Source of the DNA: Planctomycetaceae bacterium
GTDB taxonomy: Bacteria; Planctomycetota; Planctomycetia; Planctomycetales; Planctomycetaceae
Reading direction: 5' to 3'
Length of the DNA stretch: 55,000 bases
NCBI GenBank assembly: GCA_020638955.1
Contig: JACKHO010000012.1
Coordinates: forward strand, 1 to 55,000
Positions 19,446 to 29,172 of this stretch are shown here, in pieces; positions within the stretch are counted from its first letter, which is position 1; every line of letters starts with the position of its first letter. Below the pieces are notes generated by a model. It was not told the DNA's origin, did no database searches, and worked only from the letters and a program-made list of their open reading frames with translations. Made by a program: the position numbers and the translations under genes.

Positions 19446-20483
19446 TTACTTGGTCGGATCGACGATGACTTTCATTGCACCCGGTTCGCCTTTGTAGAGA
19501 CGGTCGAACCAGCCGACGGCGTCGTCCAGCGAAGTCTTAGCGGTGATGAGCGGTTCCACGCGAATGGCCTGACGTCGTAGCAGGTCGATACAGGCGGGAT
19601 ATTCGCCATTCGAAGCGCACGAGCCATAAATCGTCAGTTCACGCGTGACAATAGCCTGCAATGGGACTTCGACTTTGGGGGCCAAGTTGCCGACGAACGT
19701 TATCGATCCTCCCTTTCGGGCCGATTCAATAGCTGTCTTGATGGTGGGAGTTGCACCGACAACTTCGAGGACAACGTCGGCACCGCGTCCGCCTGTCAGT
19801 TTCTTCACTTCGGCAGGCACATCGACGGCGTCGGCTTTCAGGCCGACGTCGGCACCGAGTTCTTTGGCCTTCGAAAGTCGCGACTCATCGAGGTCGACGG
19901 CAATGACTTGTGAGCAGCCAGCCAGTCGGATGGCTTGAATAACGAGCAAACCAATCATGCCACTGCCCACAACGACGGCGGTATCCCCCAGTTCGACCGG
20001 TGTGCGGTTCGCCGCGTGCACAGCGACCGAGACCGCTTCGATCATGGCAGCATGTTCAAAGGGCAGGTCTTCAGGCAGTTGATAGCAAATGCGATCGGGG
20101 ACCACGACGTACTCGGCGAACGCTCCATGCCGACGGTATTCGCCGCAGGAAACTCCGAGCACCATACGGTTGTCGCACAAGTTGATTTGTCCGCGTTGGC
20201 AAAACTTGCATTTACCGCAGGAAACTGTGGAGTCAAAGGTGACATGGTCACCCTCAGAAAATCCGGTGACGTCAGAACCGACCTTTGTCACCACACCGGC
20301 GGCCTCGTGTCCCATGACGAGCGGTGGAATGCGGCGGCCTGAACTTCCGTCGTAGCCGTGGACATCACTCCCGCAAATGCCGCAGGCTCTCACCTGCACG
20401 AGGAGGTCGTTGGGCCCCACCTCGGGGGTATCCATTTCGGTGACCTCAAGTTGCTTATACTCTTTGAGCAGGAGTGCCTTCAT
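19446..20483 (-). CDS. Zinc-dependent alcohol dehydrogenase (sorbitol/threonine dehydrogenase type)
   Basis: A 345-residue medium-chain dehydrogenase. Catalytic zinc ligands are C34 in CGICGSD, H59 and E60 in MGHEAAG; the structural zinc is held by C89, C92, C95 and C103 (CGKCKFCQRGQINLC). The Rossmann motif is GSGMIG (173-178) and the second strand ends with AVDLD, whose aspartate points to NAD rather than NADP. The ATG at 20483 begins the conserved N-terminus; the in-frame codon 12 nt upstream is a TTG. The family oxidises sugar alcohols, sugar phosphates or threonine; the link with a GH2 enzyme downstream suggests a sugar or polyol substrate, by inference. Confidence 0.9.
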   Translation of the reverse strand: MKALLLKEYKQLEVTEMDTPEVGPNDLLVQVRACGICGSDVHGYDGSSGRRIPPLVMGHEAAGVVTKVGSDVTGFSEGDHVTFDSTVSCGKCKFCQRGQINLCDNRMVLGVSCGEYRRHGAFAEYVVVPDRICYQLPEDLPFEHAAMIEAVSVAVHAANRTPVELGDTAVVVGSGMIGLLVIQAIRLAGCSQVIAVDLDESRLSKAKELGADVGLKADAVDVPAEVKKLTGGRGADVVLEVVGATPTIKTAIESARKGGSITFVGNLAPKVEVPLQAIVTRELTIYGSCASNGEYPACIDLLRRQAIRVEPLITAKTSLDDAVGWFDRLYKGEPGAMKVIVDPTK

Positions 20484-20816
20484 GGGTGATTTCAATCATT
20501 CAGAAGTGAGATGTCTCGGGGAACCATCCACCGCGCAAACGAAGAGCGGGGAGGTCAGCCAAGTGGTTTCAGGTGAATGATATGCGGAAATCGAGTGGCG
20601 CCAATCGACTGAATGATGAGGACCGACCGAGAGAAGCATGGAACGCATTGCTCTGCGCCGGTCCGACCCCGTATCCTGTAGATGTGAAATTGGCCGCACA
20701 TTCTGGTGGCTCAGACATTCCTGTCTGAGTCGAGGGGATTTGGTCTTCCCATACACCTCAATTGGCCGGACCTTCACAGAAAACAAGTCGCAACAGGGCT
20801 GCGGAGTTTATTCGCC
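20484..20816. other. Divergent intergenic region with palindromic repeat
   Basis: About 330 bases between the divergent dehydrogenase and DUF1501 genes. It holds one copy of the palindromic repeat (20705-20730). I see no further gene; short frames here have no ribosome-binding site. Confidence 0.5.
20705..20730 (+). repeat. Palindromic repeat, copy 1
   Basis: Sequence GGTGGCTCAGACATTCC followed by TGTCTGAGT. Arms CTCAGACA (20710-20717) and TGTCTGAG (20722-20729) pair perfectly around the loop TTCC. Compared with the copies at 35.3 and 35.8 kb, one stem base pair is swapped on both arms, so pairing is kept. It lies upstream of both flanking genes, so it cannot be a terminator for either. Confidence 0.75.
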
Positions 20817-22277
20817 ATGTGGAACCGACGACGATTTCTGAGTGACCTCGGTCAGGGACTTAGCGGCATCGCGCTGGCCAGTCTTCTGGCTCGTGATGGA
20901 TTACTGGGAGCGGAATCTGGAAGTGGTGGACCGCTACGTCCGGTCATCGATCCCGGTCGACCGTTTGCACCGCGCGACTCACATTTTCCCGCCCGGGCAA
21001 AAAACGTCGTCGTCATTTTCTGCTCCGGCGCGTGCAGCCATCTCGATACGTTTGATTACAAACCGGAACTCATTTCCCGGCACGGACAACCGCTGCCCGG
21101 CGGTGATGAACTGGTCACCTTCCAGGGGGCGCAGGGGAATTTGACAAAATCACCCTGGGAGTTTCGTCCCCGCGGCGAAAGTGGAAAAATGATTTCCGAC
21201 CTCGTTCCGCAAATTGGCGAACTTGCAGATGATTTGTGCTTCGTCCACTCGATGACCAGTAAGACGAACACACACGGGCCCGGCGAAAACTTCATGTCGA
21301 CCGGTTACACGCTCGATGGATTCCCCAGCATGGGAAGTTGGATTACCTGGGCACTGGGGAGTGAGAACCAGGACTTGCCCGCTTATGTCGCCATTCCCGA
21401 TCCACGTGGTACGCCGCAGTCGAGTGTGAACAACTGGGGACCAGGGTTCCTGCCTGCCGCCTTTCAGGGAACCGACTTCAACGCCTCGAAGCCAATTCGC
21501 AATCTGCAGCGGCCTGAAAGTATTGACGCCGCGACAGATAAACAAACCCGTGCGTTCCTGCGCCAACTGAATGAGCGGCATCTGGAGCAGTTCCCCGGCG
21601 ATTCGGAACTGGCAGCCCGTATCGCGAGCTATGAACTCGCAGCCCGGATGCAACTCAGTGTGCCTGAAGTGAGTGACCTCTCTACCGAGACCGCCTCCAC
21701 TCTCAAAATGTATGGGGCCGACGACACCGAGAACACACTCAAAGCTGGCTTTGCCCGCAACTGCATTCTCGCCAGACGACTGCTCGAACAGGGTGTGCGT
21801 TTTGTGCAACTCTTCAACGGGGCCTATCAAACCGGCGGCGAAGGCGTGAGTAACTGGGATGGTCACAAATCGCTTGAACCGCAATACAGCAAGCACGGTC
21901 CGGTGCTCGATCAACCCGTTTCGGCGTTGTTGAAGGATCTCAAACAGCGAGGACTGCTCAAGGAAACACTGGTTGTCTGGTGTACCGAATTCGGCCGCAT
22001 GCCGACGTTCCAGAAGGGAGCGAGTGGACGCGACCACAATCCCTCAGGCTTCACCTGCTGGCTGGCCGGGGCGGGAGTAAAAGCTCCATTCAGCTACGGT
22101 GCCACTGATGAGTTTGGCTACAAGGCCGCCGAAAACATTTCCACGGTCTACGACTTCCACGCCACGATACTGCATTTGCTCGGACTCGACCACAAACGCC
22201 TCACCTTCCTCCACAACGGCCTCGACCGCCGTCTGACGGATGTGCACGGTGAAGTCATTCATGACGTGCTGGCGTAG
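20817..22277 (+). CDS. DUF1501 family exported protein (first copy)
   Basis: A 486-residue planctomycete DUF1501 protein, related in fold to alkaline phosphatase/sulfatase-type enzymes but with no proven activity. From the ATG at 20817 (GGAG 11 nt upstream) it begins MWNRRRFLSDLGQGLSGIAL, a twin-arginine export signal. Family landmarks: KNVVVIFCSGACSHLDTFDYKP, shown by SGACSHLDTFD, then GPGENFMSTGY, LARRLLEQGVRFVQLFNG, WCTEFGRMPTFQ and GRDHNPSGFTCWLAG. The longer frame from 20706 runs through the repeat and is unlikely. DUF1501 genes usually follow a DUF1549/1553 cytochrome gene; here none is adjacent, unlike the second copy at 44.5 kb. Confidence 0.92.
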   Translation: MWNRRRFLSDLGQGLSGIALASLLARDGLLGAESGSGGPLRPVIDPGRPFAPRDSHFPARAKNVVVIFCSGACSHLDTFDYKPELISRHGQPLPGGDELVTFQGAQGNLTKSPWEFRPRGESGKMISDLVPQIGELADDLCFVHSMTSKTNTHGPGENFMSTGYTLDGFPSMGSWITWALGSENQDLPAYVAIPDPRGTPQSSVNNWGPGFLPAAFQGTDFNASKPIRNLQRPESIDAATDKQTRAFLRQLNERHLEQFPGDSELAARIASYELAARMQLSVPEVSDLSTETASTLKMYGADDTENTLKAGFARNCILARRLLEQGVRFVQLFNGAYQTGGEGVSNWDGHKSLEPQYSKHGPVLDQPVSALLKDLKQRGLLKETLVVWCTEFGRMPTFQKGASGRDHNPSGFTCWLAGAGVKAPFSYGATDEFGYKAAENISTVYDFHATILHLLGLDHKRLTFLHNGLDRRLTDVHGEVIHDVLA

Positions 22278-22292
22278 GTTGAACGCGTCCGT

Positions 22293-22320
22293 GCCGTCGG
22301 AAGTGTTTGCCTTCCGGCAT
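22293..22320. terminator. Possible shared terminator between convergent genes
   Basis: CGGAAG (22298-22303) and CTTCCG (22311-22316) pair around a 7-nt loop, extended by a G-U and a G-C pair. It lies between the DUF1501 stop and the stop of the giant minus-strand gene. No T-run follows on either strand, so the call is weak. Confidence 0.35.
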
Positions 22321-22343
22321 GTGACAATGTACCCACTCTCTGC

Positions 22344-25300
22344 TTAACGTTTCGGTGGCAGTGCTTCGCGAACGACGGCTCCGTGTTCTTCACTCAGCGT
22401 GAGAATGGCAAATCGCGTCGCGCCGTCCAGTTGGTTTGTATTGAGTGAGGCATAGTCGAACCGGCCGCGGATGTCGGTGTAGCCGTCTTTGTAGAACTTC
22501 ACAGAACCGTCAGCCAACTGTGCATAGACTTTGACATAGCACGTCGAAACTGGTTTGCGGGTGTCGCGGTGCGTCACGCGAACCTGGCCGTAGTTTTCGA
22601 TGACTTGCACCGACAGGACGTTGGAGAAGTATGGCAGCGACTGGGCTTTGCCAGCCGAGGCAACTTCCACCAGCACATTGCGACTGTGGAATTGTTCCGG
22701 GATAGGAATCGACTTCTGTGACTTGTTCTTCGCCAGGCTCACTGACACCGAATGATTCGGTTTAATGGCCGTGAAGTCCTCTCCGAACTGATGCACAAAT
22801 GGCGTGCGGCTGAAGAGCAGTTCTACGTCCATTTCATAGAAGTTAACCGTCACCGCGTCGAGATTTTGGTAATTGACGTTCAGGGTCTTCCCGTCAATTT
22901 GGAACTCGAACGTCGGCTCGGTCGCGGCCAGTGCGTCCTGCTGACTGGTGCGGTCTTCTTCGTCGAGGGCCACGGCGTCGCCGCCGCCAGCTTCGTCCAG
23001 TTGAGCGACAATTGTCTGGAATGTCGTTCGCCAGCGGTCAACAGGATGGTCTGTGTACTTCTCGGCAATGGCTCGCGCCTGGTTGGGATCATCTGAGAAG
23101 AAGGCGAGGTATGCCTTGCAGTAGTCGTACTGCATTTTCGTGGCGACATTGTCCCGTCCCACCCGGGCAAACGTGGCCAACGATTCTTCGATTCGATCTT
23201 GCAGTAGCAGGTAGTACGTCACGCTGAGAAGTTCTTCATCATCGAGTGAACGCTCGTAGCCTAGTTCTTTCATGTACTGATGGTACTGGCCGAGCAATGT
23301 GTCGTTGACGATTTGACGTCGCTTGCCCAAGGCATGCGCCCGGGCATTCACCAGTGGTTTGTATTCCAGGTGCTGGTACGTGCGTCGCTCGATAGGATCA
23401 ATCGAAACGAGTGTGCTTTGGATGCGTCCACCCAGTTCATTGACGACGTTTTGGGCATGCTGCAGGAACTCCCGGGCCGGTCCGGCGGCATTGTGCAGCA
23501 GTGCATAAGACCAGAGCGTGTGCGAATAAACATGACGCTGAGCCAGCAGAGGCAGGATGGTGTCGAACGCGTTGCGGTCGTGCATGCGCCAGGCGACACG
23601 GTCGAGGTTTAATTCGTGGATGTTATGTGTCTCCAGGAACTGCACCACCTCGGCTAACGAGCCGTTCTGTGAAATGTAATCCCACGAGTTGGTGTCGACC
23701 TTCGAAGGTTGTTGCACCACGTGGAATGTGAATGGTTCTGCGGCGGCAATCAACTTCTCGTTTCGCGCGATGTGAACCGGGAAGTGAGCGAGGTCGGCTG
23801 CTGCCGGGAAGTAGAAGTGGTACTCCAACTTGTGAGTATGATACGGCTCGACGTCGATATGGAAGGTCCGTGTGGTCTGGCTTCCGGAAACCGGTAGAGC
23901 TCCCAACGGAATTTGGACCAGTGCCGACAGTTTCTGGCGAGTGGACGTTGGGTTTGTTATGACCACTTCGCATCCATAAACCGTGTGGATCAGAAATTCG
24001 TCAGTGACAAAGTTGTCGACCTGTTCACCGAGCTCGGTGCGGTGCCGCTCGCCGTTCTTGTAGAAGTTCTGACTGACCAGCACCTTGTTTGATCCGTCCG
24101 GTGCCTCTGCTGGTCGAATTTCTTCGTGGAATACGACCACAGGACCGGTTGGCGTAAACGTCATTTGCTTTTCATTGAACTTCAAGTCGTGCTCAGCCGC
24201 TTTGAACGGCAAATCGAGCACAGCCAGAGCGAGCACCATGTCCGGGAAGTTCCGGGCCGCTTCTGCCAAGTTCGTGGAAACAAACGGCTCAGCGGGATTA
24301 TGGGCCGCGTAGTCAGTCCAGAACTTGCTGACGGGCACGAGGTCCGCATTTTGCTGGTCAATGGTGAGGTGATAGTAATTGTTCTCAGCCCACTCCTTCG
24401 TCTTATCCATTTGCCGGTAGAGCTGTCGGATGGCCTCAAGTCCGTCAACGTTGATATCGCCAAAGTAGCCATCGGCTTCGACGGCCTTCTCGCCCAGCAT
24501 GTTTTCGGCTCGATCACGCCCAGCCGCCAGACTGCGCCGCTGCGGTGTTTTCTTACGGAATTCCTGCAGGCTTTCCCAATTCTCCTCTTTCATTTCGCGA
24601 CCAGCGGCACGTTGACGGGCAAGATTCGCTGGCGCCGCCCCGCGATTCCCTTGACCGCCACCCATGCCGCCGTAACCACCAGCACTCCCTCCGGGGGCAC
24701 TCGAAAAGGCGGGCATGGCCATGTCCGCTGCCATTTCATCTGTCAGGAGAAGACGTTCCTGCTCCTCTCGGATGATGAGACCGAGCGTTGTCTCGAATGA
24801 CGACGTTCCGCCCACTTCTAGTGCGCTCTGTTTGACAGCCGTGTCAAACAAGCGATTGAAGTGGTCGATATCTGGCGGGATGAGCGCCAGCATGTCACTC
24901 AAGTGCCGGGCTGTTTTGTCCTGTTCACCATCAATTCGCCGTGCCAGCAGAATGCGTTCAAACGTGTTGAGTTGTCCATACTTCCAGGGGAGCAGGTACT
25001 CGGACAAATCTTCATTCAGCAGGAAATGGTCAATGAACGTTTTGTCCTTCTTATTCTGCAAATACGGTTCAATGACTCGTGTGAAGAACGCCGGGTCCTT
25101 CTTGTAGATGAAGAAACTCAATTCGTGGCAGGCATACTTCGAGTAGAGCGTTTGCTTTTCCTCGTCGGACAGGTCCGGCCAGGTGAGCAGGAATGAGAAC
25201 TCATGGAAGTTGCTGTCGCTTTTGAGCGTGGTCAGCAGGCCATACACGCGGGCGAGACTGTCATACTTTTCGAACTTGGAGGTAACGACATCCCGCAGGA

Positions 25301-28300
25301 CGAATTCCTGGCCATTGGGGACGACATCAATCAGCTTCTGCATGGTGAAATGCTGCTGGGGATTGAGTCCCTGAACAAGTCGCAAGTCAAGGAATGTCAG
25401 TTTCTGTTCAGGCAGTGTCAGTCGCCGTGAGGCTGTGCTCAGTGGATCGACTGCCACAACGTGCAGATCCTGATGTGGCCCCAAAGCCTCCAGAGGAATT
25501 TCGATGATGCCGTTTTCGTTCGGTGCGAGATTGGTAATGACGGCAGAGGAATCGGCCAGGAAATCGAGATTGGCGAAGTTCGTTTGCGAGGCATCGGGCT
25601 TAGGGGCCGCCTGCGGGTCGCGTACGGCTGCCGCGGCAGGAGGTTCCGCAGCCGCCCCAAACTCGCCACCCCGCGCAGCGATTTGTTCACCAGTTTCCGT
25701 GTCGCGAATGGCCCAGGGGTTCAACAGCAGCGACGGACGTTCCAGCATGTTGCCGGGATACTTGCTGGCGTACTTCCGGTCGATGATGTAACGGTACTCA
25801 TCGCCAATATTCCGTCCCGTCAGGTAGACCGAGCCGGCGCGACGATATGTAAACAAGTACGGTTCCGCTGCGCGGACGTTCGATAAGTGTTGATATGCGT
25901 CGTACTCAGGTTCAAACCGAGCGGCAAACAAATGCACGCGGGTAAACTTCGTGGCGTTGCGCAGTTGGACGGTCACCTTGCCATCGGCTGATGAAACGGA
26001 AGTGATGTGCAGTGGCTGAAGTCGGGGCGTTTCCGCCTGACGGACATCACCCACCACGTATTGCCCCACCTGCTTGCCCGGAATATTTCGCAGTCGAATT
26101 CTGCGATTCTGTTTCTTCAGCAGCAATTCAAAATCACCGGCTGGCAAGTCGGCAATCTGCAGCATGTCGCTCTTAATGCTGAGGTGCTCAATACGGTCGA
26201 TGTTGTACGTGTTGTTGCGAACTTCCAACAGTGAAAACTCTTCCCGTGTTGGTGCTTCAGCAGTGCCCAGATACGGAAGTTCGATGGGAGTTCCGACACG
26301 CCCGTGAATTGTGTTTGCGAAGGTGAACTCATCATCCCGCAACGACCAAGAATGCTGTGTTCCCTGCGGGCCGCTGGCAGAGAAGTGCTGAATGTCCGGC
26401 AATGCTCCGAGCAGAATGCGGCCTTGAGGATCGGTCTTTAGACTGACCGGCATTTGATCTTTGAAGTCGCGATGCTTGAACTGGAAATGAACCGGACGCG
26501 AGGGGCGCGGTTCTCCCGATTTGCCACGCAGTTCCAGTATGTAATTCGCACCGGAACGAATGAGATGCAGGTCTTCAGTTTTGTCAGACTTGTCGATGCC
26601 GTTGAGGCTGAAATTCTGTGACGCACTGACTGATTGCTTTTGTCCTGTTACCAGCTGTTTGACCTTCGCACTGAGTGCAAACGTCAGGCTCGCCAACCGC
26701 TGCGGCACTTGGAAATCATGAACCGATTCCCGGTCTTCGAAGAGCTCAAAATTCGGAATTTCGGAGGAGGACTGTGTTCCCTCGTGGTCCACGGAAATGA
26801 TGGATAGCCGTACGTCTTCGAGACGGCTCAACGAAATCGGCGTTCCGTTAATGCTGAGTTGTGGCCTGATGACAACTTGAGCCTGACGCCGCGTCAGGAG
26901 TGCTTCGCGATCCACAAAAATGCCCGCGACGAACTCATAGTTCTCAGCTTCATGATTGAAGTGCCCCAGGCTGGAATATGTGTTGCCCTGGTCATCGCCC
27001 GGTGCAGTAAACACTACAGACTGATGGCCCGGATTGGTCGAAAACGGCACAACAATTTGCCCGTTTTCTCCGGCCGTATATTCATGGCCAGCGACCCAGG
27101 CTTTCGCACCGGTGACCTGAGTTCCCTGTTCGTCCAGAAGTGTAAATGACTGACCGACAGGCGTGGTCCGCACGAGATGCCGAAGAAATCCTTTGCGCAC
27201 GAGTGCGCGACTGCTCTGCCCGTTCCCGATGAAGTCGATGATGTACACGCCCGGCTTGTTCAGCGTGGGGAAATCAAATCGACGACGCACGCGACGCAGC
27301 GGTGATTCGTCAATGTTGTACGTCTGTTCCGAATTAGCAACCAGCCCGTCGAGGTTAATGTCGGTGTCAACTTCCTGGCCGGTCCGCCGGTAGAAACTCT
27401 CCGCATTGATTTCAAAAACCTTCACGATGAGCGTGGAAGCGTTCTTGACGTTCAGTTCGAGTTGAACCGCTTCATCCCGGGCGAAATTGGTTTTGTTCTG
27501 GGCGACGAACTCCAGCTCAACCCGTTCCCGCAACTGGCGGAACTGTTCTGGAGTCAGCAAAGAAGCCCAGCTTTCCTGATCACCAAGCCCATTGACGATT
27601 TTCGTCTCAGCGAACAACGCCCGCAAATAGTTGTCGTTGATGTATGGCTCGTATTCCTTGTAATTGGCGGCATCAACAAACAGGTGCGTCAGGTAACTGC
27701 GAACGAGCGGTTCGTCATTTCCAATCGGAGCGAGCAGCGTGGTGCCGTCGTAGTTGGAGTTGAGATCGCAACCGAAACGACGCAGCGCCTCGGAATCCCG
27801 CATGGCCGTCGACATGTAGTAGCTCTGCCGCGGCAGCTGCAGGTACTCCATCAGGAGGTCTTTGTTGTAGCGTCCCTGAGCCCGCTCCAGCAGCAGTCGG
27901 TGATAAAGCACGTGCGCCTTCAGCGTGTTGTGCACAGGAGCTAAACGGTTGGCGAACTGCTGGAGGCGATTCAAATACGCAGACAACTCCTCTTTGTCGT
28001 TCCGCCAGTCCACATCGGCAGAGGGTTGCAACTTCACCAGATACGCACGTACGAAGTTTTGATGATCGAGCACATCGGGCTTCAGTTTGAGAAGTTCTTC
28101 CAACTGCGTCAGCAGCAGGTGTCCGTGGACGGCCAACGACCCGAATCCACCGGAACGTGGAGCGTTGAGGTCATCGACAATCAGCTTCACCAGTCCGGGA
28201 TAGTCGGGCCGTGAAAGTCGTGAGAGCAATTGTCGACGCTGATTCTCGTTCAGCGTCTGCGTCAACAGCCAGTCGAAGGACGCATCTTCGAAGCCGTTGA

Positions 28301-28757
28301 GATTCTGCTGGTGAATTGCCAGAGACCGCTGCGTGTAGGTGCGCCGCGAAATGAGGTTGGGATCGAGTGCTGTTGGCAGATTCGGTTCGGCGTTGAGCTG
28401 ATCTTTCTGATGGGGATGATGAATGCCGAAGCGGTCGCGCAAATACTTCAGCGAGGCATCGGGCGATTGATCGTACGTCAGAATCGCGTAGCGGGTGCGG
28501 ATTTCCCAGACGCCAGCGGTTTCTCCGTGCCGTTGCACCCAGGTCGTCAGCAACGGTGCGACTTCCGCGTATTTCTCCGTGTTGAGCAAATGCAGGCAAT
28601 GCCAGTAATAGTACTCTTCGGTGCCGGGTATGAGTTGTCGCAAGGCCTCTTCGCGATTCTGCGAGAGAGCAAAGTCTTCAGCGAAACCTATTTCACCAGA
28701 CTGACCATTGCTGACTAAACCCATTAAGCACATCCCCACCAGGAGTAACCGCTTCAT
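22344..28757 (-). CDS. Giant secreted protein with alpha-2-macroglobulin-like segments
   Basis: A single frame of 2137 residues from the ATG at 28757, which opens a signal peptide (MKRLLLVGMCLMGLVSNG). The first ~400 residues are helical and TPR-like. Around 415-560 is a segment (VQLELNVKNASTLIVKVFE, then KPGVYIIDFIGNGQSSRALVRK and SFTLLDEQGTQVTGAKAWVAG, shown by their cores) that resembles the MG2/MG3 beta-sandwiches of bacterial alpha-2-macroglobulins. A Pro/Ala linker lies near 1040 and a Gly-rich linker near 1355-1375. The C-terminus has another beta-sandwich (RDTRKPVSTCYVKVYAQL). No CxEQ thioester motif is present. No frameshift is seen. The role is unknown; protease trapping or a surface scaffold is a guess. 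Confidence 0.8.
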   Translation of the reverse strand: MKRLLLVGMCLMGLVSNGQSGEIGFAEDFALSQNREEALRQLIPGTEEYYYWHCLHLLNTEKYAEVAPLLTTWVQRHGETAGVWEIRTRYAILTYDQSPDASLKYLRDRFGIHHPHQKDQLNAEPNLPTALDPNLISRRTYTQRSLAIHQQNLNGFEDASFDWLLTQTLNENQRRQLLSRLSRPDYPGLVKLIVDDLNAPRSGGFGSLAVHGHLLLTQLEELLKLKPDVLDHQNFVRAYLVKLQPSADVDWRNDKEELSAYLNRLQQFANRLAPVHNTLKAHVLYHRLLLERAQGRYNKDLLMEYLQLPRQSYYMSTAMRDSEALRRFGCDLNSNYDGTTLLAPIGNDEPLVRSYLTHLFVDAANYKEYEPYINDNYLRALFAETKIVNGLGDQESWASLLTPEQFRQLRERVELEFVAQNKTNFARDEAVQLELNVKNASTLIVKVFEINAESFYRRTGQEVDTDINLDGLVANSEQTYNIDESPLRRVRRRFDFPTLNKPGVYIIDFIGNGQSSRALVRKGFLRHLVRTTPVGQSFTLLDEQGTQVTGAKAWVAGHEYTAGENGQIVVPFSTNPGHQSVVFTAPGDDQGNTYSSLGHFNHEAENYEFVAGIFVDREALLTRRQAQVVIRPQLSINGTPISLSRLEDVRLSIISVDHEGTQSSSEIPNFELFEDRESVHDFQVPQRLASLTFALSAKVKQLVTGQKQSVSASQNFSLNGIDKSDKTEDLHLIRSGANYILELRGKSGEPRPSRPVHFQFKHRDFKDQMPVSLKTDPQGRILLGALPDIQHFSASGPQGTQHSWSLRDDEFTFANTIHGRVGTPIELPYLGTAEAPTREEFSLLEVRNNTYNIDRIEHLSIKSDMLQIADLPAGDFELLLKKQNRRIRLRNIPGKQVGQYVVGDVRQAETPRLQPLHITSVSSADGKVTVQLRNATKFTRVHLFAARFEPEYDAYQHLSNVRAAEPYLFTYRRAGSVYLTGRNIGDEYRYIIDRKYASKYPGNMLERPSLLLNPWAIRDTETGEQIAARGGEFGAAAEPPAAAAVRDPQAAPKPDASQTNFANLDFLADSSAVITNLAPNENGIIEIPLEALGPHQDLHVVAVDPLSTASRRLTLPEQKLTFLDLRLVQGLNPQQHFTMQKLIDVVPNGQEFVLRDVVTSKFEKYDSLARVYGLLTTLKSDSNFHEFSFLLTWPDLSDEEKQTLYSKYACHELSFFIYKKDPAFFTRVIEPYLQNKKDKTFIDHFLLNEDLSEYLLPWKYGQLNTFERILLARRIDGEQDKTARHLSDMLALIPPDIDHFNRLFDTAVKQSALEVGGTSSFETTLGLIIREEQERLLLTDEMAADMAMPAFSSAPGGSAGGYGGMGGGQGNRGAAPANLARQRAAGREMKEENWESLQEFRKKTPQRRSLAAGRDRAENMLGEKAVEADGYFGDINVDGLEAIRQLYRQMDKTKEWAENNYYHLTIDQQNADLVPVSKFWTDYAAHNPAEPFVSTNLAEAARNFPDMVLALAVLDLPFKAAEHDLKFNEKQMTFTPTGPVVVFHEEIRPAEAPDGSNKVLVSQNFYKNGERHRTELGEQVDNFVTDEFLIHTVYGCEVVITNPTSTRQKLSALVQIPLGALPVSGSQTTRTFHIDVEPYHTHKLEYHFYFPAAADLAHFPVHIARNEKLIAAAEPFTFHVVQQPSKVDTNSWDYISQNGSLAEVVQFLETHNIHELNLDRVAWRMHDRNAFDTILPLLAQRHVYSHTLWSYALLHNAAGPAREFLQHAQNVVNELGGRIQSTLVSIDPIERRTYQHLEYKPLVNARAHALGKRRQIVNDTLLGQYHQYMKELGYERSLDDEELLSVTYYLLLQDRIEESLATFARVGRDNVATKMQYDYCKAYLAFFSDDPNQARAIAEKYTDHPVDRWRTTFQTIVAQLDEAGGGDAVALDEEDRTSQQDALAATEPTFEFQIDGKTLNVNYQNLDAVTVNFYEMDVELLFSRTPFVHQFGEDFTAIKPNHSVSVSLAKNKSQKSIPIPEQFHSRNVLVEVASAGKAQSLPYFSNVLSVQVIENYGQVRVTHRDTRKPVSTCYVKVYAQLADGSVKFYKDGYTDIRGRFDYASLNTNQLDGATRFAILTLSEEHGAVVREALPPKR

Positions 28758-29172
28758 TCCAGCACCTGTTTCACGCGACGCGACAAAACCATCCCGGTGA
28801 CGCACAAGCAAGTCGCGCGACAAATCGGGATTCACTACTCAGTGTGACGTGCTGAGACGGCTTCGCAATAGGAATCGTTCCGCAAAAAAATCGAGTTCGC
28901 CGAAAACTCACGGAATATCCAACGTAGGCCGGACCGCACGTCGCAGCGTTTTGCCGTAGCTGCGCAAACCAGATTCTCGCGGCTTGAAGCGATCTCACCG
29001 AAACGAATGTGTCGTCGGCGACCGAAGTTCCGGCATTACTGCGGTTTGCTTGATACGGCCTACAAGTCGAATTGTGGACGCCCGAAAACAAAACATCCCC
29101 GCTTGCCATTGGTCGGCGACCAGCGACAAGCAGGGATTGTTTCAACTTCAGTTCACCAGAAACAGCGACGCG
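28758..29172. other. Intergenic region upstream of the giant gene
   Basis: About 415 bases. One minus-strand frame of 124 codons fills most of it but its product is Ser/Arg/Cys-rich with no family look and no ribosome-binding site, so I do not call it. It must contain the promoter of the giant gene; I could not identify it. Confidence 0.5.

Noticed and set aside
21150..22037. A 295-codon minus-strand frame opposite the first DUF1501 gene, and similar antisense frames opposite DUF1592 (40858-41706) and the second DUF1501 (44958-45752)
   Set aside because: All are shadows of strongly supported genes on the + strand, without ribosome-binding sites or recognisable products.
25680..25720. TGEQ in the giant protein as a possible alpha-2-macroglobulin thioester site
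   Set aside because: The thioester requires a cysteine (CxEQ). Here the residue is not cysteine, and the position lies in a Pro/Ala-rich linker.
28771..29145. A 124-codon minus-strand frame in the gap before the giant gene
   Set aside because: No ribosome-binding site, unusual Ser/Arg/Cys composition and no family match; it is probably chance in GC-rich DNA.
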